This document shows positions 44,401-53,972 of a DNA stretch of 64,000 bases, in pieces. The stretch is from Sulfotelmatobacter sp963788225. GTDB taxonomy: Bacteria > Acidobacteriota > Terriglobia > Terriglobales > Acidobacteriaceae. The stretch lies in assembly GCA_963788225.1 (NCBI GenBank), contig CAWBGI010000002.1:1488001-1552000 (forward strand), given 5' to 3'. A program made the translations under genes and the position numbers. The stretch's first letter is position 1. Each line of letters begins with the position of its first letter. The notes beneath the pieces were generated by a model that saw nothing but the letters and a program-made list of their open reading frames with translations, had not been told where the DNA came from and made no database searches.

Positions 44401-45564
44401 TTACTTCGGCTGCGGCTTTTCTGCGGTGGCTGCGGGGGTTGGGGGCTTCACGGCAGGGCCTATCTGAACTTGAACGGCGTGAGTGTTGTCGGATTTGGAA
44501 GTGTCCACCGAGACCACTTCAAAATCGCCGTTCGCGTCGCGCAGTTGAATGGTTTGCGTCGCGCGGGCGCCGGTGGAACCGGGGCGCACAGTGTCGGTAG
44601 TTGCTATGCTCACTCGCAGACCTGAGTCCGGATCACCCGGGTCAGCCTTCTCCACTTGGCGCGCGGTGGTTTGCTGCCCGGTTGGGCTCGTGCTTTGGGC
44701 GGTAGTGGCGCGCTCGACAAGATGCAGATTGCCGTCACGCGGCGTCCCCGGGACATCGAGAGAATAAGTTTCCACTGTGTTGCGCGCCTCACCAGGAGCG
44801 TTATCGGATTCCTTGCTTACCGTGCGAGAGATTTCGCCTAGTTTGCCTTCAGAGTCGGGGCGGGAGACTCGCTCCTCGGTGGTGCGCTCTTTGCCCTCTT
44901 GCCGGGTCGTAGTTTGGCGAACTTCGCCCACCTGCCATTTTCCGGCGCCGTCGGCAAGCTGCGTGGTTTTTTGCGATACCACCGTGTCATTCGCTCTTCG
45001 CTCTGTGCGCTCCTCGGTCTTCATCGCGGGAGCGAGATCGCCATTGATGCTGGGCAGCATCACGGTCTTTTTCGTTTCCTCCACATCGTTGCTGATCTTT
45101 TTTGTCTCCTCGAATTCGCGCTGAACCAATTGAAGATTCCCGTCGGCATCTGGATTTGAAGTGGTACGGACTACGTTCGAGCCGCCCCCGGGCAAAGTGC
45201 GCGCTTCTTCTTCCGTCACCTGCACCAGTGTTTTCGCTCCATCGGCATTGCGGCCGAAGGTGCGCGTTGTGGTGCGCATCGTCGTCGCATTGACCTGCAC
45301 GGTTGTGCGTTCGATGTCCTGGTAGGGTTCGAAATCTCCGCCGGCCACGCGGCGTTGTATCGATTGATTGTCCACCGTGCGGTTGCCGCTCTGAGTATGG
45401 CTTTTGAAGATGCGGGTGGGATTCAGGTTTTCGTTCTGGGAATCGGTGTTAACTCTCCAGGACTTGTTGGCGTCGGTTTGGGTATCGGACGTCTGCGCCC
45501 GCGTAGCGAGAGCAGAACACAAACACGTTACGACAGCGGCAAATAGGAACTGACCCCAACGCAT
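44401..45564 (-). CDS. Secreted protein of about nine ~33-residue repeats
   Basis: The start at 45564 gives a signal peptide (MRWGQFLFAAVVTCLCSALA) and a 387-residue precursor. From about residue 73 to 372 the sequence is a string of roughly nine repeats. Most begin with a short Gly turn and an alternating strand (GDFEPYQ, GAKTLVQ, GNLQLVQ, GDLAPAM, GKWQVGE, GKLGEIS, GNLHLVE, GLRVSIA, GDFEVVS). Each then has a Thr/Arg/Glu-rich second strand. I do not know the family. A beta-solenoid or elongated beta array is a plausible fold. It is rich in Glu, Arg and Thr, and Cys-poor after the signal peptide. It lies just after the TonB gene on the same strand. Confidence 0.75.
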   Translation of the reverse strand: MRWGQFLFAAVVTCLCSALATRAQTSDTQTDANKSWRVNTDSQNENLNPTRIFKSHTQSGNRTVDNQSIQRRVAGGDFEPYQDIERTTVQVNATTMRTTTRTFGRNADGAKTLVQVTEEEARTLPGGGSNVVRTTSNPDADGNLQLVQREFEETKKISNDVEETKKTVMLPSINGDLAPAMKTEERTERRANDTVVSQKTTQLADGAGKWQVGEVRQTTTRQEGKERTTEERVSRPDSEGKLGEISRTVSKESDNAPGEARNTVETYSLDVPGTPRDGNLHLVERATTAQSTSPTGQQTTARQVEKADPGDPDSGLRVSIATTDTVRPGSTGARATQTIQLRDANGDFEVVSVDTSKSDNTHAVQVQIGPAVKPPTPAATAEKPQPK

Positions 45565-45635
45565 GTGTGCAATTGTCTCGCTAGGGACATGTTGTGTCCA
45601 GCGGGCCTTGCGGGAGTTGCTAATCCTCGAAGCGG

Positions 45636-46466
45636 TTAGCTGGTCTTTGCGTCGTCGGAGATTCGGATGGTGAAGTTGACGGTGATTCTGGCTTTGGTTT
45701 CGACCGGCTGTCCATTTTGGAGATAGGGTTTGAAGCGCCATTGGCGAACGGCCTGCTGCGCCGCCGTAGCCAGGACGGCTGGGCCGCTGACGACGCGTAG
45801 ATTTTCGATGTTGCCATCGGCGCCGACAATTGCCTGCAGAACAACGGAGCCTTGCACTCTTGAATGTTGTCCGAGCAGCGGATAGGTCGTCTCCAGAGTT
45901 TGCTGCAGTTCGGGAGCGCTCGCGGAAGAGAGACGTACGCGCTCGGCCGCGTTGGTTTGCAGGGCTACGGCCGGCGCTAAGGCTGTGGGAATCTCCACTT
46001 TCGCGACATTGGTTCCGGAGTGAACCATGCGATGCGTGTCGCCCGCAACCACTTCGATGTCCAGCGGAGGAAGGGCGACGCGCTTGGCCGCAACGGCCGG
46101 CGAGGTTGAGCTTACAGGGGCTGTGCTGGCAGTTGCGCTGCGGGGACTCGTTACGGCATGAGAGGAAGTCTTCGAAATGACATGAGTGTTTGCAGTCGCA
46201 GACTGCGCCACGGGCCTCTGGACGGCCTTGGCGGGCGTCACAGCTGGTTTCGGGCTGGTTTCCGAATCCACGGCATTCGATTCAGCGACCGTATCCGAGC
46301 CGAACCAGAATTCGCGGTCCTTCACGAGCACAACGGTCAGGGCAACAAGCAGGAGAGTGAGGGCGAGCAACAGGCGCGAGTTTTGCTTGTTTGCGAGTTC
46401 GACCTGCGGCCTGGCCGACTCCGCTCTTGGATTCATCTCCAGCATTTCGTTTCTTTCGGCCCGCAC
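45636..46466 (-). CDS. tonB: TonB-family energy transducer
   Basis: The 276-residue protein has one membrane helix at about residues 31-48 (RLLLALTLLLVALTVVLV), a Pro/Ala/Ser/Thr-rich periplasmic linker, and a C-terminal TonB domain from about 190 (QGSVVLQAIVGADGNIENLRV, AVRQWRFKPYLQNGQPV). It links proton-motive force to TonB-dependent receptors such as the Oar-type one at 34893-38351. No exbB or exbD is nearby, so it may be one of several TonB proteins. It is downstream of the TolC paralogues on the same strand, separated by a weak terminator. Confidence 0.9.
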   Translation of the reverse strand: MRAERNEMLEMNPRAESARPQVELANKQNSRLLLALTLLLVALTVVLVKDREFWFGSDTVAESNAVDSETSPKPAVTPAKAVQRPVAQSATANTHVISKTSSHAVTSPRSATASTAPVSSTSPAVAAKRVALPPLDIEVVAGDTHRMVHSGTNVAKVEIPTALAPAVALQTNAAERVRLSSASAPELQQTLETTYPLLGQHSRVQGSVVLQAIVGADGNIENLRVVSGPAVLATAAQQAVRQWRFKPYLQNGQPVETKARITVNFTIRISDDAKTS

Positions 46467-46620
46467 TCGCGATCTCCGCTCTGAAATAGCCCCTAACTAA
46501 AGTACCAATCACCAGACAACCGTATCCTCACGCCGCGAACGCATTCTGACAATGGCACGATAAGGGAACGAGTGGCCCTAGAGTGCTACATCGTCGATCT
46601 TGAAACACACAAAGACGGGC

Positions 46621-46650
46621 AAAACCGCCCCTTAGCTTGCCGAAGGGCGG
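46621..46650 (-). terminator. Possible terminator after the tolC-like gene
   Basis: CCGCCC (46625-46630) pairs with GGGCGG (46645-46650) with a further two-base extension and one bulge. Read on the minus strand, the hairpin is followed by four T. It lies about 45 bases past the tolC-like stop. The short T-run makes it weak. Confidence 0.55.
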
Positions 46651-46692
46651 CTGTGTCCGCTCGCGAGGAATCTTTCTAGTTACGCCTCGTAT

Positions 46693-48777
46693 CTAAAGCT
46701 GCCCCGGCTGCGATGGCGCAGGCCGCGGAGAAGTGTCTTGCCGCGGAACCACGTAGGGAACTTTGGGCTGGCGCGTGACCTGGCCACGGGTGGCGTCGGC
46801 GACGTCAATGCCGGAGTGATCGAGCAGCAAGCCAGTAGCTCGGTCGAGTTCGACGCGCGACTTCTCATAGGCGGCTTTGGCTGAGACCAAATTCGATTCG
46901 GAAGTGGTTAAGACGGAGGCGTCCTGCAGGATAGCGGTGGTAGTGGTGAGCCCCACTTTGAGTTTCTGCTGATCGGCGTCGAGCGTCTGGCGGGCGAAGT
47001 CGACGGCATACTGTGCCGCCTGCACGGCGGCGCGGTTCTGCTTGACGTCAAATTGGGCGTTGCGCACTTCGATGCGCACCTGGTTCTCAAGCTGGTGCAG
47101 CCGCACCGTGGCCTGGCGATATTCCAGTTCCGCGCGCACCTGATTGGCCTGCGCAGCGCGATTGCGCAGCGGAACGTTGAGCGTCAAGCCAATGCCTTTG
47201 TCGGGAGCGGTGGAATTGACTAGTTGGTTCAGCGTGCCCCCATAACTCACAGAATTCGTGCCCTGAAACACCGGAGGTAACTTCCCGATACTGGAGCACG
47301 GCGTGGTGCCAAATGCGCACTGGGAATTCACGTCTCCACCGACGCCCGATCCGCCGTAGTAAGCAAAGGCATCGAGCGTGGGCAGGAGTGCGTTACGGAT
47401 TGCTTTGCTGTTGAGGTCGCGAGAATTGAGATCAATGCGGGACTCGACGAGTTCAGCGCGGTGATGAAGACCTTCATTGATCAAGTCTTGTGTGGGAGTG
47501 ACCGCTTCCTCCTGCGGAATCTGCATGGTGGAGGTGGGGATCACATCGGCCTCGGCGAGCACCGGATCTTCGATGCTGCGGCTGAGGGCATTCTTCATCA
47601 ACAATTGTTGCAGTTGCAGGTTGTTCTGCGCCACGATCAGGTTCTGCTCGTCGGTTGAGACTGTGCTTTGCGCGCTGACCACCTGGATGGGCGGCACGGT
47701 ACCCACTTGCGCCTGCTGCTTAGTATCAGTCAGCGCCTTCTGCGCATAGGTGAGAGCTTCCTGCTGCACGCGGACGTTTTCGTAGGCGTAGACCAAATCC
47801 CAATACATGTCTTCGATCTGATCGACGGTGGTGATGATTTGCAGGCGGAAGGCGACGTCGGAGATTTCACGATTGTTCTTGGCGATGCGGATAAAACGCA
47901 GGTTGGGAAGCGATCCAAAACCTTGCAAAAGATTCTGCGTTAGCTTGAACTGGAAGTTTGAGCCAAGTTGAGGTGCGATCAAGGCGGTGGTGTTGTTGCT
48001 GGAGATGTGAGTATTGTTGAAACCCACCGTCAGGGCTGTGCCCCACTGAAACCCCTGGGTATAGGCAAAGTTGGCGGTGTAGGTGTTCTGAGCCAACACC
48101 GGCACCGCGAAGGGACTGGTGGATTCGGTGTCGTTCTTGTCAAGCTGCAGCGTGCTGGTGAGGACCGGATCGAAGCTCGTGATGGGCGAACCGATGCCGA
48201 GCGTGGAACTGACCAAGCCGTTGGTGCCCGTGCCCACGCCGCTAGGAGCGACGGTGGTGCCGCCGGTGCCGGAGCCAACCGTTCCACCGAGGCCGCCCAC
48301 GCCGCCGCCGGGCGTGTTCTGCACGATGCCGGCGTTGACGCCGAGAATGTTGGCGCCTGACTTGGCGCGCAGATAGTCGGTGTCGGCGATGTTCAGGTTG
48401 TAGCGGGCGATGTCGATATCGAGATTGTTCTCGAGCGCGAGCGCCACGGCGTCGTCAATCGAAAGATAAATCTTGCCATCGTGCATGAGCGAGTCGATGC
48501 GCGGGGAATTGTTCAGGTTCGGCTGCGCCACTTCCTGCGCGCGGTAGGGCTGCAGGAAATGAGGAAAAGCCGGGCGCGGCTTGGAATAATCCTGCAAATG
48601 AACCGCCTGTGGCTGGGCGGGAAGCGGCGCGGTTTGCGGGATCGGAGCGGCTGGGACATCCTGCGCGCACAAGGGCAATGCCAGCTGCGTGCAGGCGAAA
48701 ATAATAGAGGCCGCCACCATCAGCTGCAAAGTGAAGCGCCGGTGGGCCGCGGTCATTCGGGGCAAAGGCAAAGACAT
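46693..48777 (-). CDS. TolC-family outer-membrane efflux protein, copy 1
   Basis: The start at 48777 follows AAGGAG by 7 bases and gives 694 residues with a signal peptide ending near AQDVP. Two OEP-type coiled-coil halves are recognisable (ALENNLDIDIARYNLN; LNVPLRNRAAQANQVRAELEYRQATVR). A Gly/Thr-rich insert at residues 153-188 (NTPGGGVGGLGG and onward) is not typical of TolC. The protein should form an outer-membrane channel for efflux or type I secretion. No inner-membrane pump or adaptor gene is next to it. It is 65-70 percent alike in arrangement to copy 2, so a tandem duplication is likely (estimate by eye). Confidence 0.9.
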   Translation of the reverse strand: MSLPLPRMTAAHRRFTLQLMVAASIIFACTQLALPLCAQDVPAAPIPQTAPLPAQPQAVHLQDYSKPRPAFPHFLQPYRAQEVAQPNLNNSPRIDSLMHDGKIYLSIDDAVALALENNLDIDIARYNLNIADTDYLRAKSGANILGVNAGIVQNTPGGGVGGLGGTVGSGTGGTTVAPSGVGTGTNGLVSSTLGIGSPITSFDPVLTSTLQLDKNDTESTSPFAVPVLAQNTYTANFAYTQGFQWGTALTVGFNNTHISSNNTTALIAPQLGSNFQFKLTQNLLQGFGSLPNLRFIRIAKNNREISDVAFRLQIITTVDQIEDMYWDLVYAYENVRVQQEALTYAQKALTDTKQQAQVGTVPPIQVVSAQSTVSTDEQNLIVAQNNLQLQQLLMKNALSRSIEDPVLAEADVIPTSTMQIPQEEAVTPTQDLINEGLHHRAELVESRIDLNSRDLNSKAIRNALLPTLDAFAYYGGSGVGGDVNSQCAFGTTPCSSIGKLPPVFQGTNSVSYGGTLNQLVNSTAPDKGIGLTLNVPLRNRAAQANQVRAELEYRQATVRLHQLENQVRIEVRNAQFDVKQNRAAVQAAQYAVDFARQTLDADQQKLKVGLTTTTAILQDASVLTTSESNLVSAKAAYEKSRVELDRATGLLLDHSGIDVADATRGQVTRQPKVPYVVPRQDTSPRPAPSQPGQL

Positions 48778-48998
48778 GGTTCGTCTCCTTGAATAAGAAC
48801 GGGGTTGCATCGCATTGAAGTACAAGATCGATTTCGGAAAGTTGGATGCGGAAAACATAGAGTCGTCGCTCCATCTTAGCGGGATGAAGCGACCGACGCG
48901 GGCGCAGATTGTAAAGAATTGTGAGAAAAAACAAGGCGAGGGCGTGTTGCAGCGCCGCCATTCCAAAGGACGACGGCGCTGCACAAGCGCGCGGGTGG

Positions 48999-51065
48999 TT
49001 ACTGCTGCTGAGTTGCGGCCGGCAAATCCTTGCGCGGCGCGATGTAAGGCACGCTGGGAAGTCGTGTGACCTGGCCTTTGGCAGCATCGTCAATGCTGAT
49101 GCCCGCATGGTCGAGAGTGACGCCGGTGGCGCGGTCGAGTTCGATGCGCGACTTTTCGTAGGCCGCCATGGCCGACGTCAAAGTCGATTCGGCCGTGGCC
49201 AGCGCGCTCTGAGTCTGCAACACCAACGTTGTGGTCGAGGTGCCGAATTGATATTTCTTTTGTTCGGCATCGAGAGACTGCTTTGCATAATCAACCGCGG
49301 CTTTGGCCGAGTCAACGCTGGCGCGGTTCTGTTCCACTCCGAACTGCGCGTTGCGAACCTCGATGCTAATCTGGTTCTCGATCTGCTGCAGACGCATCTG
49401 GGCCTGCTGGTATTCGAGTTCCGAGCGGATCTGCACAGCCTGCGCCGCACGGTTGCGAAGCGGAACATTGAGCTGCAAGCCGATACCCTTGTCGGGGTTC
49501 GCGGAATTCACCAACTGATTCAGAGTTGCCCCGATGGGGGTCGTCGGAAATATCACGTCAAGATTGCCCGGACTGGGCGGGCTGGCGCATCCGAATCCCT
49601 GTTGCAGCTTAGTGGGAGGGGTCGCGCACTCATTAGCGGGATTCTGATTGCCGCCCACTCCCGCTCCCCCGTAATAGGCAAACAGGTTGAGCGATGGCAA
49701 CAATGCACTGCGCACGGCTTTATTGCTGATCTCAGTAGTATTGAGCTGAATGCGCTGTTCCACCAGGTCAGGCCGGTGACGCAAAGCATCGGCGATCAGA
49801 TCCTGTGTGGGTTGTACGGGTTCGTTCTCCGGTACCTCCATGGTGGAAGTGGGAATCACTTCCGCTCCCGCAAGAGTCTGATCGCGCAGGGTGCGGCTGA
49901 GCGCGTTCTTCATGAGCAGTTGCTCCAACTGCAGGTTGGTCAGAGCGATCGTCAAGGTTTGCTGATCCTGCGCCACGGTACTTTGCGCGCGCACTACCTC
50001 GATCGGAGCCAGGCTGCCAATTTCAACCTGCTTCTTGGTATCCGATAAAGTTTTTTGGGCGAAAGCCAGCGATTCTTTCTGCACCCGCGCGTTCTCGTAG
50101 GCATACACCAGATCCCAGTACATGTTCTGAATCTGGTCGACGGTGGTGATGACCTGCAGCCGGAACGCGACATCAGACAATTCGCGGTTGTTCTTGGCGA
50201 TACGAATAAAACGGGTATTGGCCGCGAATCCGAAACCCTGCAGCAGGGGTTGGGTTATAGTCGCCTTGAAATTAGAGTTCAACGCCGGGCTCAAGCTTGA
50301 AAAGAAGCTGTTCGTCGTCTGCCGTGAATTGTTAAAAGCCACGGTGAGGTTCGTGCCCCATTGAAAAGCTTGGTTGTAGGCGAAGTTGACCGTGCCGGTA
50401 TTTTGAACCAGGCTGCTGCCGGGGAATACGCCTTGGAAGATGCTCGTCGCAGTCTGAGTGAGATGATCATCTTGTAGTGTTCCGGTGACGACCGGATCGA
50501 AGCTGGAGATTGTGGGCCCAAGGCCCAGCGTGGAGCCGACCAGTCCGCCCGCGCCCGCGCCTGCGCCGCCTGCGCCCAGGCTGGTGCCGCCGGTGCCCGA
50601 GCCGACTTGGCCGCCCAGTCCGCCAACGCCGCCTCCGGGCGTATTCTGCACGATGCCCGTATTAATGCCGAGGGTCGCAGCGCCGGCCCTCGCGCGCAGC
50701 ACGTCGGTGTCGGCGATATTCAGGTTGTAACGCGCGATGGCGATATCCAGATTGTTTTCGAGCGCGAGCGCGATGGCGTCGTTGAGCGACAGGTACAACT
50801 TGCCGTCGTGCATGAGCTGGTCAATGCGGGCGGTGTTGGCCAGGTTCGGCGGCGCCAGGCGCCGCGGTGTGTAGGGGCCAACAGGGTTGGGAAAATGTGA
50901 CACCGGCTGGGCATAATTCAGGACCGGCAACGGGCGCGTCTCCGGCGTGTTTTGCGGGACGGGCGCGGAGGGCGCGTCCTGGGCCCAACCTGCAAGGCTC
51001 AGGGTTCCGAATAAGATTGCGGCCACGATCAGCCGGATGGTCGAGTTTAAGCGTGCGAATGGCAT
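48999..51065 (-). CDS. TolC-family outer-membrane efflux protein, copy 2
   Basis: This is a 688-residue paralogue of copy 1 with a signal peptide (MPFARLNSTIRLIVAAILFG, ending LAGWAQD) and the same block order, including ALENNLDIAIARYNLNIADTD and LNVPLRNRAAQAVQIRSELEY. The Gly/Ala-rich insert is at residues 141-176 (NTPGGGVGGLGGQVGSGTGG). The C-terminal half is well conserved between the copies, while the N-terminal linker differs. It is the promoter-proximal gene of the tandem pair, and a 9-bp direct repeat lies before its start. The substrate is unknown. Confidence 0.9.
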   Translation of the reverse strand: MPFARLNSTIRLIVAAILFGTLSLAGWAQDAPSAPVPQNTPETRPLPVLNYAQPVSHFPNPVGPYTPRRLAPPNLANTARIDQLMHDGKLYLSLNDAIALALENNLDIAIARYNLNIADTDVLRARAGAATLGINTGIVQNTPGGGVGGLGGQVGSGTGGTSLGAGGAGAGAGGLVGSTLGLGPTISSFDPVVTGTLQDDHLTQTATSIFQGVFPGSSLVQNTGTVNFAYNQAFQWGTNLTVAFNNSRQTTNSFFSSLSPALNSNFKATITQPLLQGFGFAANTRFIRIAKNNRELSDVAFRLQVITTVDQIQNMYWDLVYAYENARVQKESLAFAQKTLSDTKKQVEIGSLAPIEVVRAQSTVAQDQQTLTIALTNLQLEQLLMKNALSRTLRDQTLAGAEVIPTSTMEVPENEPVQPTQDLIADALRHRPDLVEQRIQLNTTEISNKAVRSALLPSLNLFAYYGGAGVGGNQNPANECATPPTKLQQGFGCASPPSPGNLDVIFPTTPIGATLNQLVNSANPDKGIGLQLNVPLRNRAAQAVQIRSELEYQQAQMRLQQIENQISIEVRNAQFGVEQNRASVDSAKAAVDYAKQSLDAEQKKYQFGTSTTTLVLQTQSALATAESTLTSAMAAYEKSRIELDRATGVTLDHAGISIDDAAKGQVTRLPSVPYIAPRKDLPAATQQQ

Positions 51066-51463
51066 CTACTCATCTCCATTGGTAAAACCAAGTTCGTTAA
51101 GAGTTCGTTACGACCCTGCAACAAAAAGACTTTCTTGCGGCGAGACAGCCGGATCTATCCCAAAACAAACCTTCTACTCAGATGTTAGTACGCAACCGGC
51201 GGCATCGGGGTTCCTTGAAAAGCACCTGAAAAACGCGAGCGAGACGAAAGTTTGGTGAAACGGACCAGTATATCTGACGCGCAGGCTGCGGTTCGCAACC
51301 TCCCGGTTCCACACTTGCCGGGCACTTTGGGAGTTGAAGCTGATACAGTGCTGAGTCATGTCGTCTCCGAGAAGCGGAATCACGTTGAGAACCTAAAGCA
51401 TGAAGTGCATTGGATGAACCGTCGCATGGGTGGGACTCGCGGGTGCAAAACTTAATAGATCGC
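51066..51463. other. Intergenic region between divergent tolC-like and truA genes
   Basis: No coding sequence is supported in these roughly 400 bases. AGTTCGTTA occurs at 51091-51099 and 51102-51110, 26 to 45 bases upstream of the tolC-like start and 11 bases apart, one helical turn. The rest shows nothing I can interpret. Both promoters should be here. Confidence 0.55.
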
Positions 51464-52216
51464 ATGCGCAATCTCAAACTGATTCTCTCTTATGACGGAT
51501 CGGACTACGCGGGCTGGCAGGTGCAGCCCGACGCAGTTACTGTGCAAGGCACACTTGCCTCAGCCATTGGACGAATCACCGGCGAAAAAGTATTGCCCCA
51601 GGGTTCAGGCAGGACAGACGCAGGGGTGCACGCGCTGGCGCAGGTGGCGACATTCTTCACGGAGTCTTCAGTGCCGGCGGCGAATTTCGTGAAGGCGCTG
51701 AACGATATTCTGCCGGCAGCGGTGCGGGTTCTGGAAGTGGAAGAGGCCTCGCCGGATTTTCATGCGCGAAAGTCGGCGCGCGGAAAGACCTACCGGTACA
51801 GGATTTATCGGCCGGCTATCTGTCCACCGTTTCTGGCCAGGTATGTGTGGCATTATCCGTATCCGTTGGACGAGCAAGCAATGGTGTGCGCGGCGGGACT
51901 GGTGGAGGGCGAGCACGATTTCACCTCGTTTGCCGCGGTGGATCCGGAGCGAAAAAGCGAAGCGGCGCAGGCTTCCAACATCCGTCACATCTTTTTTTCG
52001 ACTTGGCAGCGGCAGGACGATGAGCTCGTTTACACCGTGAAAGGATCAGGCTTCCTGCACCACATGGTGAGAAATCTGGTGGGGACGTTTATTCTGGTGG
52101 GGAGGGGAACGCTGCAGGCCGAGGATGTCACGCGCATACTGGAATCGCGCAACCGCTCAGCCGCCGGAGCAACGGCGCCGGCCAGCGGATTGTATTTGGT
52201 GGGCGTGGAATACTAG
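51464..52216 (+). CDS. truA: tRNA pseudouridine(38-40) synthase TruA
   Basis: The 250-residue enzyme converts uridines 38-40 in the tRNA anticodon stem to pseudouridine. It begins LKLILSYDGSDYAGWQVQPD and contains the catalytic-Asp motif GRTDAGVHALAQV, ARGKTYRYRI, and the closing block VKGSGFLHHMVRNLVGT. The start at 51464 (MRNLKLIL) is used because the preceding in-frame residues are not conserved-looking. It has no obvious operon partners, though the aldehyde dehydrogenase gene follows by about 180 bases. Confidence 0.96.
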   Translation: MRNLKLILSYDGSDYAGWQVQPDAVTVQGTLASAIGRITGEKVLPQGSGRTDAGVHALAQVATFFTESSVPAANFVKALNDILPAAVRVLEVEEASPDFHARKSARGKTYRYRIYRPAICPPFLARYVWHYPYPLDEQAMVCAAGLVEGEHDFTSFAAVDPERKSEAAQASNIRHIFFSTWQRQDDELVYTVKGSGFLHHMVRNLVGTFILVGRGTLQAEDVTRILESRNRSAAGATAPASGLYLVGVEY

Positions 52217-52400
52217 AGGATGTTCTCTGCGAACCTCCGGGCATGATCTCGGCGAACTCCGCGATTGCAGCTTATTGGTTGGCGGATCAAAGTGTTTTAT
52301 CGCGGAGACGCGGAGAACGGCCGCGGAGCGCACGGAGAAAATACGGCGTGCTGAAAGGTGGGCTGGACGTAACAAATTACGTCGCTGCCAACTTTGAATT

Positions 52401-53972
52401 ATGGCTACAGATTTACAAATCGCAGCACTCAAACTTTCGTCGGTGAATCCTGCGACGGAGGAAGTTCTGCGCGAGTTGGAATGCGCGGGCGAGAGTGAAG
52501 TTCAGGCGGCAGTAGCGCGCGCACGCGCTGCACAGTCGGCGTGGGCTCAGATCGGCGTGCGCAGGCGGGTCGCGCTGCTGCGCGAGTTTCAGCGCAGGCT
52601 GCTGGAGAAGAAATCAGAGATCGCGGAGGCCATCACGCGAGAGGCCGGCAAGCCCGTGGCTGAAGCTCTGACCACGGAAGTTCTGGTCGTGTTGGATGCG
52701 GCGCGGTTCCTGATCGAGAACGCATATCGCCTGCTGCGCGACGAGCCGCTTCCGCATGGAGGTTCTGCCGCCAAGCTCAAGAGCGGGCGGCTGGTGCGCG
52801 AGCCTTATGGCGTGGTGGCCATCATTTCGCCGTGGAATTATCCGTTTTCAATTCCTGCGACAGAGACGCTTGCCGCGCTGGTGGCGGGGAACGCGGTGGT
52901 GTTGAAACCCTCAGAGTTTACTTCTCTGGTGGCGCTGGAACTGGCCTCGCTGCTGCACGCGGCGGGCGTACCGCGGGATGTTTTTCAGGTGGCCGTCGGC
53001 GATGGCGCAACCGGCGCGGCTCTGATTCATGCAGAAATTGACAAGCTGGTGTTCACCGGCAGTGCGGTTACCGGCAAGCGCATTGCACTCATTGCCGCCG
53101 AGCGCCCGCTGCCGGTGGTGCTGGAGCTGGGCGGGAAAGATCCCATGCTGGTGCTCGACGACGTTGATCTCGAGGTGGCCTCGAGCGCGGCCGTCTGGGG
53201 AGCGTTCGTGAATGCGGGTCAGACCTGCCTTTCGGTGGAGCGTTGCTACGTGCATCGCAGCCTGTATGAGAAGTTTCTTCGCGCCTGCGTGGAGAAGACA
53301 AACAAGCTCCGCGTGGGACATGGACTGGATCCTGAGACCGATGTGGGGCCGATGATCCACGAGCGTCAGTTGCAGATTGTGGAGTCGCACGTGGAAGATG
53401 CCGTGGCGCGCGGCGCGCGGCTTCTGACTGGAGGCTCACGCTCGCCAGAGCTGGGAAAGAATTTCTACAAGCCGACGGTCTTGGCCGATGTGACTCACGA
53501 AATGCGCATCATGCGCGAGGAGACATTCGGGCCGGTGCTTCCTGTGGCACCTTTCGATACAGACGACGAGGCGGTGCGGCTGGCCAATGACTCGGATTTC
53601 GGCTTGGCTGCGAGTGTGTGGACGCGCCGTTGGGAGCGCGGAGAGCGCCTGGCGCGGCGCATCCAGGCTGGCACCGTCATGGTGAACGATGTGGTGTCAG
53701 GCTTTGGCATCAGCGAGGCGCCGCACGGTGGCTTGAAATCGAGCGGCGTGGGCCGCACCCATGGGCGCTTCGGCCTCGAAGAAATGGTCTGGCTGAAGCA
53801 TCTGGATGTGGACCTCGTGCCCAGAGTAAAGAAACCCTGGTGGTACGGCTACGGAGCGCCATTCACAAGGCAGATGGAAGGGTTCCTTGATTTCGAGTTT
53901 GCCCGCGGATTAGGAAAACGCCTGAGCGGAGCGGTGCGCTGCGTCGGGATTGTGGCGCGCAAGCAGTTGTGA
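52401..53972 (+). CDS. NAD(P)-dependent aldehyde dehydrogenase family protein
   Basis: The 523-residue protein carries the standard landmarks: ISPWNYPFSIPATETLAALVAGN for the cofactor-facing loop, VFTGSAVTGKRI for Rossmann binding, the Glu of LELGGKDPMLVLDD, and the catalytic Cys of NAGQTCLSVERC. It oxidises an aldehyde to an acid; the substrate is unknown. A C-terminal extension of about 40 residues (ARGLGKRLSGAVRCVGIV) goes beyond the usual family end, possibly basic membrane-associating. The region before the start holds a CGCGGAG repeat fragment. Confidence 0.94.
   Translation: MATDLQIAALKLSSVNPATEEVLRELECAGESEVQAAVARARAAQSAWAQIGVRRRVALLREFQRRLLEKKSEIAEAITREAGKPVAEALTTEVLVVLDAARFLIENAYRLLRDEPLPHGGSAAKLKSGRLVREPYGVVAIISPWNYPFSIPATETLAALVAGNAVVLKPSEFTSLVALELASLLHAAGVPRDVFQVAVGDGATGAALIHAEIDKLVFTGSAVTGKRIALIAAERPLPVVLELGGKDPMLVLDDVDLEVASSAAVWGAFVNAGQTCLSVERCYVHRSLYEKFLRACVEKTNKLRVGHGLDPETDVGPMIHERQLQIVESHVEDAVARGARLLTGGSRSPELGKNFYKPTVLADVTHEMRIMREETFGPVLPVAPFDTDDEAVRLANDSDFGLAASVWTRRWERGERLARRIQAGTVMVNDVVSGFGISEAPHGGLKSSGVGRTHGRFGLEEMVWLKHLDVDLVPRVKKPWWYGYGAPFTRQMEGFLDFEFARGLGKRLSGAVRCVGIVARKQL

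Noticed and set aside
48921..50048. A 375-codon open frame on the plus strand
   Set aside because: It is opposite the second tolC-like gene and reads as Arg/Leu-rich filler without a domain.
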